Positions 42,771-52,892 of a DNA stretch of 64,000 nucleotides are shown one piece after another. Numbering within the stretch: position 1 is the first letter of the stretch; each line of letters starts with the position of its first letter. Under the pieces are notes generated by a model, which was given only the letters and a program-made list of their open reading frames with translations, was not told the origin of the DNA and made no database searches. The translations under genes were made by a program, and so were the position numbers. Source of the stretch: Dickeya oryzae (GTDB taxonomy: Bacteria > Pseudomonadota > Gammaproteobacteria > Enterobacterales > Enterobacteriaceae); contig NZ_ML762922.1 in NCBI RefSeq assembly GCF_009372235.1, positions 263,126 through 327,125 of the forward strand. Direction: 5' to 3'.

Positions 42771-43660
42771 AATTCCGTCTCATCCGGCTGGGGCTTCTGA
42801 CTCTGGTAATGGCATCATCTGCCCATGCAGTAGAGATCCTGCGTTGGGAGCGACTGCCTCTTGCCGTACCGCTGACTGTCGGACAGGAACGTATTGTATT
42901 CGTGGAACACAACGTCCGTGTCGGCATCCCGGCCAGCATCGGCGACCGCCTGCGTGTGCAGAGTGCCGGTGGTGCCATCTATCTGCGTGCCAGCAAGCCC
43001 ATCGAACCCACCCGATTACAGTTGCAGGACGTAGACAGTGGTGCGTTGATCCTACTCGACATTGATGCCATGCCAGCCAAAGAGGGCGAACCGAAACTTG
43101 AGCCTGTGCGCATCGTCGAGGACAATACCACGCCACCGCACTATGCCCAGCAACTGGACAGCGCAACCAAAACGCCCATTACAGAACCGGACAGGCCGAC
43201 GCAACATGAAACGCCGGTGGCCGTGGTACTGACGCGCTACGCCGCACAGAACCTGTACGCACCACTGCGCACTGTTGAACCCGTGCCCGGCATCATGCGG
43301 GTAAATTTGCGCCGTAATCTGCCACTCGACACCTTACTGCCTACGCTGCCGGTTCAGGCGACAGTGCTGGTTTCATGGCGATTGGAAGATCAGTGGGTCA
43401 CGGCCGTGCGACTGACCCATACAGAGGGTGGTTGGATTCAGTTAGATCCACGCACACTGCAAGGTGATTTCCTCGCAGCTACTTTTCAGCATGCGGCGCT
43501 CGGCCCACACGGTACCCCCGAAGACACCACAGTACTGTATCTGGTTACCCGCAAGCACGGGCTGCCCCAGTCGCTACTGCCTGCCATCCAACGCTTTGAT
43601 CCTGCCGTGCACTTGCCTACTTCGACGCCTCCGAAAACGGAGGTGAATCATGCTCAGTAA
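42767..43660 (+). CDS. ICE conjugation protein, PFL_4704 family
   Basis: A 297-residue exported protein with a clear signal (LGLLTLVMASSAHAVE). The beta-rich N-terminal domain starts EILRWERLPLAVPLTVGQER, matching TIGR03749. Its place before the PFL_4705 gene parallels TraK/VirB9 outer-membrane-complex proteins by position; this analogy is inferential. Its end overlaps the next gene by 11 bases. Confidence 0.88.
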   Translation: MKFRLIRLGLLTLVMASSAHAVEILRWERLPLAVPLTVGQERIVFVEHNVRVGIPASIGDRLRVQSAGGAIYLRASKPIEPTRLQLQDVDSGALILLDIDAMPAKEGEPKLEPVRIVEDNTTPPHYAQQLDSATKTPITEPDRPTQHETPVAVVLTRYAAQNLYAPLRTVEPVPGIMRVNLRRNLPLDTLLPTLPVQATVLVSWRLEDQWVTAVRLTHTEGGWIQLDPRTLQGDFLAATFQHAALGPHGTPEDTTVLYLVTRKHGLPQSLLPAIQRFDPAVHLPTSTPPKTEVNHAQ

Positions 43661-45050
43661 CGGTCTACTGAAATGGCTGATGATCCCGGTGATCTTGCTG
43701 GTGCTGTTCGTTGGCATCCGCATATTCTCTGGTCATGGCACGCATACACCAGACACAGCCGATACAGGCAGCCAACTCACCCCAGAGGAAATGAAGGCGT
43801 TGGGTATCGAAGGGGACACACCGCGTGACACCGTCGCCACACTGGTAGCACAGGTCCGGCAACTGCGATCCGAACTGCAAACCGCGACTGCCGACAACCG
43901 GACACAACACGAAGAAAACCAGCGTCTGCGCCAGCGTGAAAGCACCATTGACCAGCGTATCAACACTGCACTGGAGTCCGAGCGAGCTAACCTGCGCCGC
44001 GACCAGGAACAGTTCAGTAGTGAACGTCAGCAGACTGAAGGTCTGCTGGCAGATTTGCAGCGACGGCTGGACAGCATCAGCAGCAATGGTCACGCAGACT
44101 TGCCTGTCGGTCTTGGTCTGCGAGACGGGGATGCTGAAGGGTTCGGCAACGAGGCCGCTATCCGCTGGATAGAGCCTGACGATGCCAGGCAGACTGCAGG
44201 CCGCAATAGCAACACGGCGCGGAGCTTCCCGACCAGTTTCGGACCTGCGCAGAAGACACTGGACACTACGGTCGAAAGTGTAACCCGTGCCAGCGCTACC
44301 GGAGCCAAACCCGCCAGGGCTGTTTACACCGTACCCACCAATTCAACACTGATGGGCTCAGTCGCGATGACTGCGCTGATCGGCCGTGTCCCTATCGACG
44401 GCACCGTCAATGACCCCTACCCCTTCAAGGTTTTGGTTGGCCCCGACAACTTGACGGCCAACGGCATCGATATCCCCGATGTGGCCGGAGCCGTGTTCAG
44501 CGGCACCGCCTCTGGCGACTGGACGCTCTCATGCGTCAGGGGGCAGGTACGCTCAATCACCTTCGTTTTCCACGACGGCACCATCCGCACCATTCCACAA
44601 GATAGCGAACACAGTCATCAGCAAAGCAACGACCAGAACAGTCTCGGATGGATCAGTGATCCCTACGGTATCCCGTGCGTGTCAGGAGAGCGCCGCAGCA
44701 ATGCCCAGCAGTATCTCGGCACGCAGGCTTTGATCACCGCAGCGGGTGCAGGCGCAGCATCGCTCATGGATTCAAAAAGCAGCCAGATGTCCTACACCGG
44801 TGCCAACGGCTCCATTGGCACGGTGGGTATCAGCAGCAACGAGGCGGTGGGCAGCATTCTTGCCGGCGGCGTACGCGACATGTCGGATTGGGTCAACAAG
44901 CTCTATGGCCAGGCCTTCGCAGCGGTCTATGTGAAGCCAGGCGCACAAGTTGCAGTTCACCTCGAAAAACCTCTCGCCATTGACTACGAAACCGAAGGCC
45001 GCAAGGTCGACCATCGTACAGGAGAAAGCCATGCGTTCGAACTGGACTAA
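43650..45050 (+). CDS. ICE conjugation protein, PFL_4705 family (TraB/VirB10-like)
   Basis: A 466-residue protein: an N-terminal transmembrane anchor (WLMIPVILLVLFVGIRIF), a coiled-coil stretch (about 65-150), and a C-terminal periplasmic domain with GVFSG-like and QYLGTQALITAAGAGAAS segments. This matches TIGR03752. The architecture of anchor, helical stalk and beta-barrel-like end resembles TraB/VirB10 scaffold proteins. Confidence 0.88.
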   Translation: MLSNGLLKWLMIPVILLVLFVGIRIFSGHGTHTPDTADTGSQLTPEEMKALGIEGDTPRDTVATLVAQVRQLRSELQTATADNRTQHEENQRLRQRESTIDQRINTALESERANLRRDQEQFSSERQQTEGLLADLQRRLDSISSNGHADLPVGLGLRDGDAEGFGNEAAIRWIEPDDARQTAGRNSNTARSFPTSFGPAQKTLDTTVESVTRASATGAKPARAVYTVPTNSTLMGSVAMTALIGRVPIDGTVNDPYPFKVLVGPDNLTANGIDIPDVAGAVFSGTASGDWTLSCVRGQVRSITFVFHDGTIRTIPQDSEHSHQQSNDQNSLGWISDPYGIPCVSGERRSNAQQYLGTQALITAAGAGAASLMDSKSSQMSYTGANGSIGTVGISSNEAVGSILAGGVRDMSDWVNKLYGQAFAAVYVKPGAQVAVHLEKPLAIDYETEGRKVDHRTGESHAFELD

Positions 45051-45468
45051 ATCGTTGGCAACCATGGTAACGGTAACCGTATTGACCAGTTGCGCTACCA
45101 GCAAGGAAGAGCTGTTGCCACATGGCGGTCGAACCATGCAGGACATCTGGCAGCAGGAGAGCGGCAATGGAGGCAGTCCGGGTCAGATGGCATACCGTCA
45201 ACTGCTCGATGCCCGTCAGAGCTTACGTCGCCCACTCAGCCATGCAGATGTGAAAACATTTTCCACTGAGCAGGAAAGCTACACGCGTACCGCCGCCAAT
45301 GATGTACGCAGCCAGTTTCAGCGGCTGCCCAATCCCGACTTGTTGATGTACGTGTTCCCGCATCTGGCGGGGACAGACCCGGTTCCGGTGCCGGGTTACA
45401 CCACCATTTTCCCGCTCTATCAGCGTGTACAGTACGCGATGCCAGGGGAACGTACGGAGGACTACTGA
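45031..45468 (+). CDS. Conjugative transfer region lipoprotein, TIGR03751 type
   Basis: A 145-residue lipoprotein with a lipobox VTVLTSC, then SKEELLPHGGRTMQDIWQQE. CAGGAGAAAG precedes the ATG at 45031. It resembles TraV/VirB7-type lipoproteins by position after the VirB10-like gene and overlaps the VirB4-type gene (TGATG). Outer-membrane part of the channel by inference. Confidence 0.87.
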   Translation: MRSNWTKSLATMVTVTVLTSCATSKEELLPHGGRTMQDIWQQESGNGGSPGQMAYRQLLDARQSLRRPLSHADVKTFSTEQESYTRTAANDVRSQFQRLPNPDLLMYVFPHLAGTDPVPVPGYTTIFPLYQRVQYAMPGERTEDY

Positions 45469-48335
45469 TGGTCTGGTCGCTTCTTCGTCGTAAATCCTCA
45501 GAGGTCATCAAAGACGCACTGCCGGACGGCTGGCAGCACCACGTCAACACACTGCAACAGGCAGGTATTCCTGAACCCGGATCCACCACCAGGGGAAACA
45601 GCCCCGCTACACAAGCCGACGAACAAGCCTTGTACCAGGTTGTGCCATCGCTGGTCGAGCTACTGCCCTGGGTTGAATACCTGCCCACATCACAAAGCAT
45701 GCTGCTGGAGGATGGCAGCTCGGTCGCCGCATTCTTCGAACTAACCCCATTGGGTACCGAAGGCCGTGAACCGTCCTGGCTGGCACAGGCACGGGATGCA
45801 CTGGAGAACGCGCTGCAGGACAGTTTTGATGAGTTTGACGACAACCCCTGGGTGCTACAGCTCTATGCCCAGGACGAGACAAACTTTGACGCCTATCTGC
45901 AGACCTTACATCGCTACATTCGACCACGCGCACAAGGCTCTCGTTTCACTGAGTTCTACCTGCATTCGATGGCTCATCACCTGCACGCGGTAGCAAAGCC
46001 GGGCGGCCTGTTCGATGACACCACAGTCACCCGGCTGCCCTGGCGTGGCCAAATGCGCCGGGTACGCATGGTGGTCTATCGCCGTACTACAGGCGGCACA
46101 GCACGACGCGGCCAGACGCCCGAGCAGGGATTGAACGTGGTTTGTGATCGCCTGACCGGAGGCCTGACCAACGCTGGCATTCGTGCACATCGACTGGATG
46201 CCGCACAAATCCACGACTGGCTACTGCGCTGGTTCAACCCACATCCCACACTACTGGGACTGGGTGCCGAAGACCGCGAACGCTTCTACCAGTTGACTGC
46301 CTACCCGAATACCTGTGACGCCGACGAGATCGAGCTGGCCTCTGGACGCGATTTCAGTCAGCGACTGTTCTTCAGCCAGCCACGCTCAAATGCAGATCAG
46401 GGTGTGTGGTACTTCGACGGCATCCCGCATCGGGCAGTCGTGACCGACCGCCTGCGTACCCCACCAGATGTAGGGCATCTGACAGGTGAAAACCACAAGG
46501 GTGATGCCATCAATACCCTGTTCGACCAGATGCCGGAAGACTCTGTGATGTGCCTGACGCTGGTTGCCACACCACAGGACGTGCTCGAAACGCACCTGAA
46601 TCATCTGGCCAAAAAAGCCGTGGGCGAGACGCTGGCATCCGAACAAACCCTGGCGGACGTGCAAGAGGCTCGATCGCTGATCGGCAGTTCCCACAAGCTG
46701 TACCGCGCCAGCCTGGCGTTTTACCTGCGTGGGCGGAATGAAGAAGAGCTCGACAGCAAGGGGCTGCAACTGGCCAACGTGATGCTGGGCGCAGGCCTTC
46801 AGCCAGTACGCGAAGAGGACGAAGTCGCCCCGCTCAACACGTATCTGCGCTGGCTACCGTGTATGTACAACCCGGCCCAAGACCGCAAACAGTGGTACAC
46901 GCAACTGATGTTCGCCCAGCATGTAGCCAACCTCTCACCGACCTGGGGGCGTAGCCGGGGTACGGGCCATCCAGGGATCACTGTCTTCAATCGTGGAGGT
47001 GGCCTGATCACGTTCGACCCATTCAACCGCCTGGATCGGCAGATGAACGCGCACCTTTTCCTGTTCGGCCCCACAGGCTCAGGCAAAAGCGCAACCCTCA
47101 ACAACCTGCTCAATCAAGTCACCGCAATCTATCGTCCACGGATTTTCATTGTGGAGGCAGGCAATTCCTTCGGGCTGTTCTGCGAGTTCGCCCGGCGTTT
47201 AGGACTGACCGTCAACCGAGTCAAACTCGCCCCCGGAGCCGGTGTAAGTCTCGCGCCGTTCGCCGACGCCCGTCGACTCATTGAAACGCCCAGTGACGTA
47301 CAAACACTCGATGCCGATGAACTGGATGATGAACGACAGAGCAAGGGAACTGAGGCTGATGAACAGCGCGATGTGCTGGGCGAACTGGAAATCACCGCAC
47401 GTTTGATGATCACCGGTGGTGAAGACAAGGAAGAAGCCCGCATGACCCGGGCCGATCGCTCGTTGATCCGCCAGTGCATTCTGGACGCCGCCCAACGCGG
47501 CGTAACGGCCAACCGCACCGTACTGACCCGCGACGTACGTGATGCGCTGCGTGAGCGCGGCCATGACACCACACTGCCGGAAATCCGGCGTGCTCGCCTG
47601 CTGGAGATGGCGGACGCAATGGATATGTTCTGCCAGGGCAGCGACGGAGAAATGTTCGACCGCGATGGCACCCCCTGGCCAGAGGCCGACATCACCCTAG
47701 TCGACCTGGCAACCTATGCGCGTGAAGGCTATAACGCACAACTGTCGATCGCCTACATCTCACTCATCAACACCGTCAACAACATCGCCGAGCGCGACCA
47801 GTTCCTGGGCCGCCCCATCCTCAACGTGACGGATGAAGGCCATATCATCACCAAAAACCCCTTGCTCTCGCCCTACGTTGTGAAAGTAACAAAAATGTGG
47901 CGCAAGCTTGGGGCGTGGTTCTGGCTCGCGACGCAGAACATCGACGATCTGCCAAAAGCGGCAGAACCGATGCTCAACATGATCGAGTGGTGGATTTGCC
48001 TGTCGATGCCGCCCGACGAAGTCGAGAAAATTGCCCGGTTCAGGGAACTGACACCCGCTCAGAAGACGCTGATGCTGTCAGCACGGAAAGAATCCGGCAA
48101 ATTCACCGAAGGCGTCATCCTCTCCAAGAACCTGGAGGTGCTATTCCGTGCCGTCCCCCCCAGTCTCTACCTCGCTCTTGCGCAGACCGAACCCGAGGAG
48201 AAAGCCGAACGCTACCGGCTGATGCAACAGTACGGCATTAGCGAGTTGGATGCCGCGTTCAAAGTAGCCGAAATGATTGACCATGCACGTGGCATCACGC
48301 CCATGGTTATAGAGGTGATCAACGAGGCTGATTGA
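45468..48335 (+). CDS. traC: VirB4/TraC-type conjugative transfer ATPase (PFL_4706 family)
   Basis: A 955-residue ATPase with Walker A GPTGSGKS (534-541) and Walker B in RPILNVTDEGHII near residue 785. A C-terminal WLATQNIDDLPKAAEPML follows, matching TIGR03744. It is the assembly motor of the mating channel. Translationally coupled to the lipoprotein gene. Its last 17 bases overlap the convergent AbiEii gene. Confidence 0.95.
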   Translation: MVWSLLRRKSSEVIKDALPDGWQHHVNTLQQAGIPEPGSTTRGNSPATQADEQALYQVVPSLVELLPWVEYLPTSQSMLLEDGSSVAAFFELTPLGTEGREPSWLAQARDALENALQDSFDEFDDNPWVLQLYAQDETNFDAYLQTLHRYIRPRAQGSRFTEFYLHSMAHHLHAVAKPGGLFDDTTVTRLPWRGQMRRVRMVVYRRTTGGTARRGQTPEQGLNVVCDRLTGGLTNAGIRAHRLDAAQIHDWLLRWFNPHPTLLGLGAEDRERFYQLTAYPNTCDADEIELASGRDFSQRLFFSQPRSNADQGVWYFDGIPHRAVVTDRLRTPPDVGHLTGENHKGDAINTLFDQMPEDSVMCLTLVATPQDVLETHLNHLAKKAVGETLASEQTLADVQEARSLIGSSHKLYRASLAFYLRGRNEEELDSKGLQLANVMLGAGLQPVREEDEVAPLNTYLRWLPCMYNPAQDRKQWYTQLMFAQHVANLSPTWGRSRGTGHPGITVFNRGGGLITFDPFNRLDRQMNAHLFLFGPTGSGKSATLNNLLNQVTAIYRPRIFIVEAGNSFGLFCEFARRLGLTVNRVKLAPGAGVSLAPFADARRLIETPSDVQTLDADELDDERQSKGTEADEQRDVLGELEITARLMITGGEDKEEARMTRADRSLIRQCILDAAQRGVTANRTVLTRDVRDALRERGHDTTLPEIRRARLLEMADAMDMFCQGSDGEMFDRDGTPWPEADITLVDLATYAREGYNAQLSIAYISLINTVNNIAERDQFLGRPILNVTDEGHIITKNPLLSPYVVKVTKMWRKLGAWFWLATQNIDDLPKAAEPMLNMIEWWICLSMPPDEVEKIARFRELTPAQKTLMLSARKESGKFTEGVILSKNLEVLFRAVPPSLYLALAQTEPEEKAERYRLMQQYGISELDAAFKVAEMIDHARGITPMVIEVINEAD

Positions 48336-49338
48336 TCTGCTGCTCCAGGCGGGTCAGCCGTTCTACAATGGAATCAAACGACAGAGTCTCACCATAAAAC
48401 ATCCGGGCGTTCAGCATCGCCTGATAATCCTGCCTCAACGCATCAAGCAGCGCCGCATCCGGGATCAGTCTCAGCGCGCCCGTCAGGCAGCGGTCATAGT
48501 GGCTGGAACTGCTGCGAAAGAAGGTTTCTTTGATGTTCAGCACATCCTGCAACAGCGCGATATCTTCCAAAGCCCGGTGACCGATATGGTGGTCAGCCAA
48601 CCGCGCCAGATCGTACCAATGCCGCGACAGCCGCGCAGCACTGGCACGCAGGTCCGGGCGATGGCATTCAACATGAATGAGTGTTGCCTTCTCCCAGAAA
48701 GTACGCATCGGCGACAGTACGGCGACCTTTGCTGTTGGAAACACCACCCCCGGCACATGCTCACCGATGTCTGGCACGATGGTCAACATCTCCTGCGGCA
48801 AGGTCGCATTTCTGCCACCGAACTCGATCAACACGCTGGGCCGCAGATAGGCGTCGGTGTTCTCCACTGCACTGGGGTAATAAAGCCTGAGTTCTTCCGC
48901 ATTATCACTGATTTCAATCGTGACTTCGTGATTTGGAAGAGCCTGTAGCAACGCCTCATGTAGTGCCGGCACCAATTCCCCGGTGACATGCTCAGCCAAT
49001 GCCTCCCTGAGTGTGTCAGACAATTTCCGGCGCTGATTGCCGGAAAGCGTGTCCAGCACGGGCACGTCCGGCACCAGACTGCGATAATCAATGGTGACAT
49101 CGATATCTTCGGAGAAACGTTCGATAGCCTGATAGACCTTCGACAGTGATGTCCCTCCCTTGAAGGCCATCGGTTTGCGGCAGGGTAACGCAAAGAGTGA
49201 GCCGAGTACCTGGCATAGCCAGATATCTTTTTCCAGAATCTCGGCACGGCGTCCAAGCACTGGTGCCAGACCATTCAGCAGTTCGGCCTGCTCAACGGGC
49301 GTCAGATCAAAATAGGACGCACCTGACGTATCAGACAT
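48319..49338 (-). CDS. abiEii: AbiEii/AbiGii-family nucleotidyltransferase toxin
   Basis: A 339-residue protein with the nucleotidyltransferase core MAFKGGTSLSKVYQAIERFSEDIDVTIDY, i.e. GG(T/S)xLxK followed by SEDIDV, which carries the catalytic Asp pair. Such AbiE toxins transfer NTPs to tRNA or other targets and stop growth, conferring phage abortive infection and element stability. Eight bases overlap with the partner antitoxin gene upstream. Inserted between conjugation genes, reading against them. Confidence 0.9.
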   Translation of the reverse strand: MSDTSGASYFDLTPVEQAELLNGLAPVLGRRAEILEKDIWLCQVLGSLFALPCRKPMAFKGGTSLSKVYQAIERFSEDIDVTIDYRSLVPDVPVLDTLSGNQRRKLSDTLREALAEHVTGELVPALHEALLQALPNHEVTIEISDNAEELRLYYPSAVENTDAYLRPSVLIEFGGRNATLPQEMLTIVPDIGEHVPGVVFPTAKVAVLSPMRTFWEKATLIHVECHRPDLRASAARLSRHWYDLARLADHHIGHRALEDIALLQDVLNIKETFFRSSSSHYDRCLTGALRLIPDAALLDALRQDYQAMLNARMFYGETLSFDSIVERLTRLEQQINQPR

Positions 49339-49942
49339 GTGTCACCTCGCTGCGTTCGTAGCCGCGCAATGCTTCCAGCATCCATGCAGGCATTGAGGCC
49401 TTGGCAGAGCACAGTGCCTGAAACTCCGTGGGAGCGAGCTTTTGCGCAATCCGCTGAAATGTACCGGAGGTGACCTGATGACGTCCCAGATACCAGAGCG
49501 CCGACAGCGCCTGACCTGCTGGTCGGCCAGCCAATGCCAGTTTACGCGATGCGACATGCTGCAAGCGGACGGTCATTTTTCCTAATCTAACCACCCGTGA
49601 CGACCCACTGGTGTAGAACACCGCTTGCGCCGGCATCTGCGTAGAAAAGCCGAAACGCCGTGCGGCCTCTGCACCGTGGATCTCAATCGTCGCGCCTTCC
49701 GCCTCAGCCAGTGTCTGCGCGATCTGCTCAGGCGCAGGCAATGTCTTGACGCCAAAGCGACCGACCTTGGGAACGACATACAGCCCATGGCCGATACGCT
49801 CAATACTGCCAGCCTTGGTAAGCCGCATCAGCGCCTGATCGATGGCCGCACGCGACCCCAACCCGGCGAAGATAGCGGGCGTGAAAGGCTCTCCGACTAA
49901 CAGGGTGGAGATGCGTTCTCGAATAGCTTTGGCTGTGCTCAT
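49331..49942 (-). CDS. abiEi: AbiEi-type antitoxin (DUF6088 family)
   Basis: A 203-residue protein with an N-terminal winged helix (ISTLLVGEPFTPAIFAGLG, AAIDQALMRLTKAGSIERIG). The C-terminal domain carries HGAEAARRFGFSTQMP and VFYTSGSSRVVRLG. AGGAGG precedes its ATG. Type IV antitoxins of this kind repress their own promoter and counter the AbiEii toxin. The eight-base overlap with abiEii supports co-translation. Confidence 0.88.
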   Translation of the reverse strand: MSTAKAIRERISTLLVGEPFTPAIFAGLGSRAAIDQALMRLTKAGSIERIGHGLYVVPKVGRFGVKTLPAPEQIAQTLAEAEGATIEIHGAEAARRFGFSTQMPAQAVFYTSGSSRVVRLGKMTVRLQHVASRKLALAGRPAGQALSALWYLGRHQVTSGTFQRIAQKLAPTEFQALCSAKASMPAWMLEALRGYERSEVTHV

Positions 49943-50093
49943 AGCGGCCTCCTGTTGTTAGATATTTTACAAAAAAATCTAACACATCACAATGAGAGCA
50001 AGAACCGCCTAAAGCAGATTCATCCAGAAACCGGGATGCACCGCTTCCCGATTGTTTATCGTTTCCTGAAGCAGATCGGAGTGGACTACCACC

Positions 50094-50552
50094 ATGATCA
50101 ATTTTGCGGTACTCCATATGCTGGCTTCTGCTTCCATCTATTCCTTTTCGCGGCATAGGCTTGCTACTGTCTTGCTCACTGCGCTGCTGAGTCCACTCGT
50201 ACAGGCCGCGGATTTACTGGCCGTTACTGATACCCGGCACCCGATGCAAAACCTGGGCAACACCCGGCTCATCGAACTGGACCTCCCATCACGCATCGAA
50301 GCCGAGCTGGCAGCCAACCTCCCCAAAGATCCAACCCGTGCCACGGCAATCGTGCAACAACGCCTGAAAGAAGGCGGCACCGCCCTGCAGCAGCGCATCA
50401 ACGAGGCCTATCAGAACGTTGTCGATGCCTGGAGCCTGGGCATCACCACCCTTCCCGCCGTTATCGTTGATCAACGGTATGTGGTTTATGGTGAAGCTGA
50501 CGTCGCCAAAGCGGTTGCGCGTATCGACGCTTACAGGAGGACTCAGCAATGA
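50094..50552 (+). CDS. ICE conjugation protein, PFL_4709 family
   Basis: A 152-residue exported protein with a signal ending near SPLVQAAD. The TIGR03757 block is seen as VTDTRHPMQNLGNTRLIELD and TTLPAVIVDQRYVVYGEADV. The latter resembles a thioredoxin-fold cis-Pro segment, as in TrbC/TraW-like proteins. ATGA overlap with the next gene. Confidence 0.88.
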   Translation: MINFAVLHMLASASIYSFSRHRLATVLLTALLSPLVQAADLLAVTDTRHPMQNLGNTRLIELDLPSRIEAELAANLPKDPTRATAIVQQRLKEGGTALQQRINEAYQNVVDAWSLGITTLPAVIVDQRYVVYGEADVAKAVARIDAYRRTQQ

Positions 50553-51484
50553 GACTCCCACGCTGTCTGCGCGCCAGCATCGCCAGCATTTTGCTGACGG
50601 CAGCCAGTTCATCGTTCGCTCTCAACACCGTCGCCATCATATCCTCGTCGTTATCCCCAGATTGCCTGGAATACCGCGTCACCGGGATCTGCTACTGGCT
50701 GCTTTGCACCCCGTTCGGATGTTCGGTACGCACTTCCGTCAAAGTCAGGCACTACGTTCCCGATGCCGTGGTATCGAGCTATGGCAATACGGGCAAAAAC
50801 CCGTGGATTGAGGTGCGCGCCATGAGCATGCCCAACACCACGGCCCAGGGCGGCGGTGACGGCACCAGCAACCATAGCAACGAGGACAATCTATCCAGAT
50901 TCCGCAACGCTGACGTGATCGGCCACCCCGGTGGCCAGGCATTCAGTCAGTTTGCCTCGTCATCAGGCTACATCTGCGACGGTGCCGGCATTGCGTTCAT
51001 GCCGTACCTGCTGAGCACACTAGATACCGTCGCGTGGCGCTACAACATTCCCGAAGTCGTGTATCCCGAGGCGCTGATCCCCGGTATGCGCGAGATCGGC
51101 GCACGCGCCACGCTGAACCTGTGGGGCAGCCTCTATCCGCGCGGTGGTTTCCTGCACCAGGTGGACAGCTACAAGGCCAGTGCCGTGGTCGCCCAACGGG
51201 CGGGCGACATCGTGACCCGTCGGGGACAACTGCATGTATACCAACCCTTGCTTGCCAACGCGCACGACGGTTACTGGCCAGCAGGCGCACTGATGGAAAA
51301 CGATGCATCGACCGGCAAATGGCAAGAGCTGGCCCCTGACCTGTCCTCCTCCTGCACAGTCTTCCCACATAACGGGCCACTGACTCAGGCGCAGCAAGAC
51401 GACTATGCCTGGGCACTATGGCGACCGTATAGCTGCTGCCAGCGACGCGGCCAGACCTTTCTCGGCAGTATGGATTTCAACTGA
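50549..51484 (+). CDS. ICE conjugation protein, PFL_4710 family (TraU-like)
   Basis: A 311-residue exported protein with many Cys residues (CLEYRVTGICYWLLCTPFGC, YICDGAG, CCQRRG) suited to disulphides in the periplasm. TIGR03756 blocks include YCWLL-like ICYWLLCTPFGCSVRTS and ATLNLWGSLYPRGGFL. The layout is TraU-like. Translationally coupled to its neighbours. Confidence 0.88.
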   Translation: MRLPRCLRASIASILLTAASSSFALNTVAIISSSLSPDCLEYRVTGICYWLLCTPFGCSVRTSVKVRHYVPDAVVSSYGNTGKNPWIEVRAMSMPNTTAQGGGDGTSNHSNEDNLSRFRNADVIGHPGGQAFSQFASSSGYICDGAGIAFMPYLLSTLDTVAWRYNIPEVVYPEALIPGMREIGARATLNLWGSLYPRGGFLHQVDSYKASAVVAQRAGDIVTRRGQLHVYQPLLANAHDGYWPAGALMENDASTGKWQELAPDLSSSCTVFPHNGPLTQAQQDDYAWALWRPYSCCQRRGQTFLGSMDFN

Positions 51485-51488
51485 GGAT

Positions 51489-52892
51489 ATGATGATGAAA
51501 CATCTCAATCCGAACGCGTTCTCAACACCTACGCTACACCTGTGGCAATGCGCGCTATTGGTTACCGCACTGTCTATGACCAGTGGCCTGGCTCTGGCAC
51601 AGGATGGAGGCTTCCAGAACAGCGGTGCTGTCATTGGCGATGAGGTGATGTACTCCATCGGTGGCGGCAACGCCGTATCGATGAGTAGTGCGGCCAGTAT
51701 GCGCTCGATTGGTGTCGGTGTGGGCTGGAACAGCAATCTGATCTGCGGCGACATGAACATCAGTACGACCATCCAGAATCAGCTCAATGGGCTAACCAAC
51801 GGCTTCCAGAACATCATGAGCAGCGTGATCCAGAACGCCACCAGCGCGGTCGCCTCATTGCCTGCACTCATCATCCAGCGGGCCGATCCGGGTCTCTACA
51901 ACCTTCTGACCAATGGTATTCTGCAAGCCCGGCTCGACTTTGATCGCTCCAAACTCACCTGCCGGGCGATGGCGGAACGCATGGCGGACACGGCAGGCGG
52001 CCAACTCGGCTGGAGCCAGATTGCCGAAGGCATGGCGCTGCGTCAGGCGGTATCCAGCACCGATGCCGTATCGGCTATTGAACAAGCTGAAAAAAACCGA
52101 GGCAATGACGGGGTACCGTGGGTTGGCGGCGACAACGCCGGCGGTGTCGGACAACACTCAATCAAGGTCATCGGAGACGTAACCCGTGCAGGTTACAACC
52201 TGGTCAACGGCCGCAATGTGGCCGACACGTCATCCATCGACACCGCGAGTTGCCAAAGCCTGTCCTGCCAGACCTGGGCATCACCACAACAGGCTATTGA
52301 CTTTGCCACTCGTGTGCTGGGCGAACAGGAGCAGCGTACCTGCGAAGGCTGTATCAGGACCGAGACCGTACCCGGCGTCGGGCTGACCCCGGTCATCCAG
52401 GAAGAGTACGACACCAAGCTGAAAGTGCTGCAGGAATTGGTCAGAGGAACCCGCAATACCACGTTCGAGAACCTTCACGACGCTGGCAGTACTTCGCTGC
52501 CAATCACCCGTGGCGTTATCGAGGCACTGCGTGACGAACCTGATCAAGACATTCTGGCCCGACGCCTGGCCTCCGAAGTTGCGCTGGCATCGGTATTGGA
52601 AAAAGCCCTGCTGCTGCAGCGCACGCTACTGACTGGCCAGAAAGAGCCGAATGTTGCGGCGAATCGGTTGGCAGTCGCTGCCGTCACTCAGGAAAGCAAC
52701 ACCCTCGACCGCGAGATCCTCAACCTCAAAACCGAGCTTGAGCTACGCCGGGAACTCGCCAGCAACTCACCGATGGCCATTATCCAACGCCACAGTGTAC
52801 GTTCAGCCGGTTCACGCGGTATCTATGAAGGAGACCCTGTACCTAACCGTCTCGACCAGTTACAGCGACGCAATCCCGGAGGCACACCATGA
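51489..52892 (+). CDS. ICE conjugation protein, PFL_4711 family (TraN/TraH-like)
   Basis: A 467-residue exported protein with a signal ending near SGLALAQDG; CTGAGGA is the ribosome site, and the three successive ATGs make the exact start uncertain. The TIGR03755 blocks YSIGGGNAVSMSSAASMRSIG and GWNSNLICGDMNIS follow. Low-complexity helical middle. It acts with PFL_4709 and PFL_4710 in mating-pair formation. Confidence 0.88.
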   Translation: MMMKHLNPNAFSTPTLHLWQCALLVTALSMTSGLALAQDGGFQNSGAVIGDEVMYSIGGGNAVSMSSAASMRSIGVGVGWNSNLICGDMNISTTIQNQLNGLTNGFQNIMSSVIQNATSAVASLPALIIQRADPGLYNLLTNGILQARLDFDRSKLTCRAMAERMADTAGGQLGWSQIAEGMALRQAVSSTDAVSAIEQAEKNRGNDGVPWVGGDNAGGVGQHSIKVIGDVTRAGYNLVNGRNVADTSSIDTASCQSLSCQTWASPQQAIDFATRVLGEQEQRTCEGCIRTETVPGVGLTPVIQEEYDTKLKVLQELVRGTRNTTFENLHDAGSTSLPITRGVIEALRDEPDQDILARRLASEVALASVLEKALLLQRTLLTGQKEPNVAANRLAVAAVTQESNTLDREILNLKTELELRRELASNSPMAIIQRHSVRSAGSRGIYEGDPVPNRLDQLQRRNPGGTP

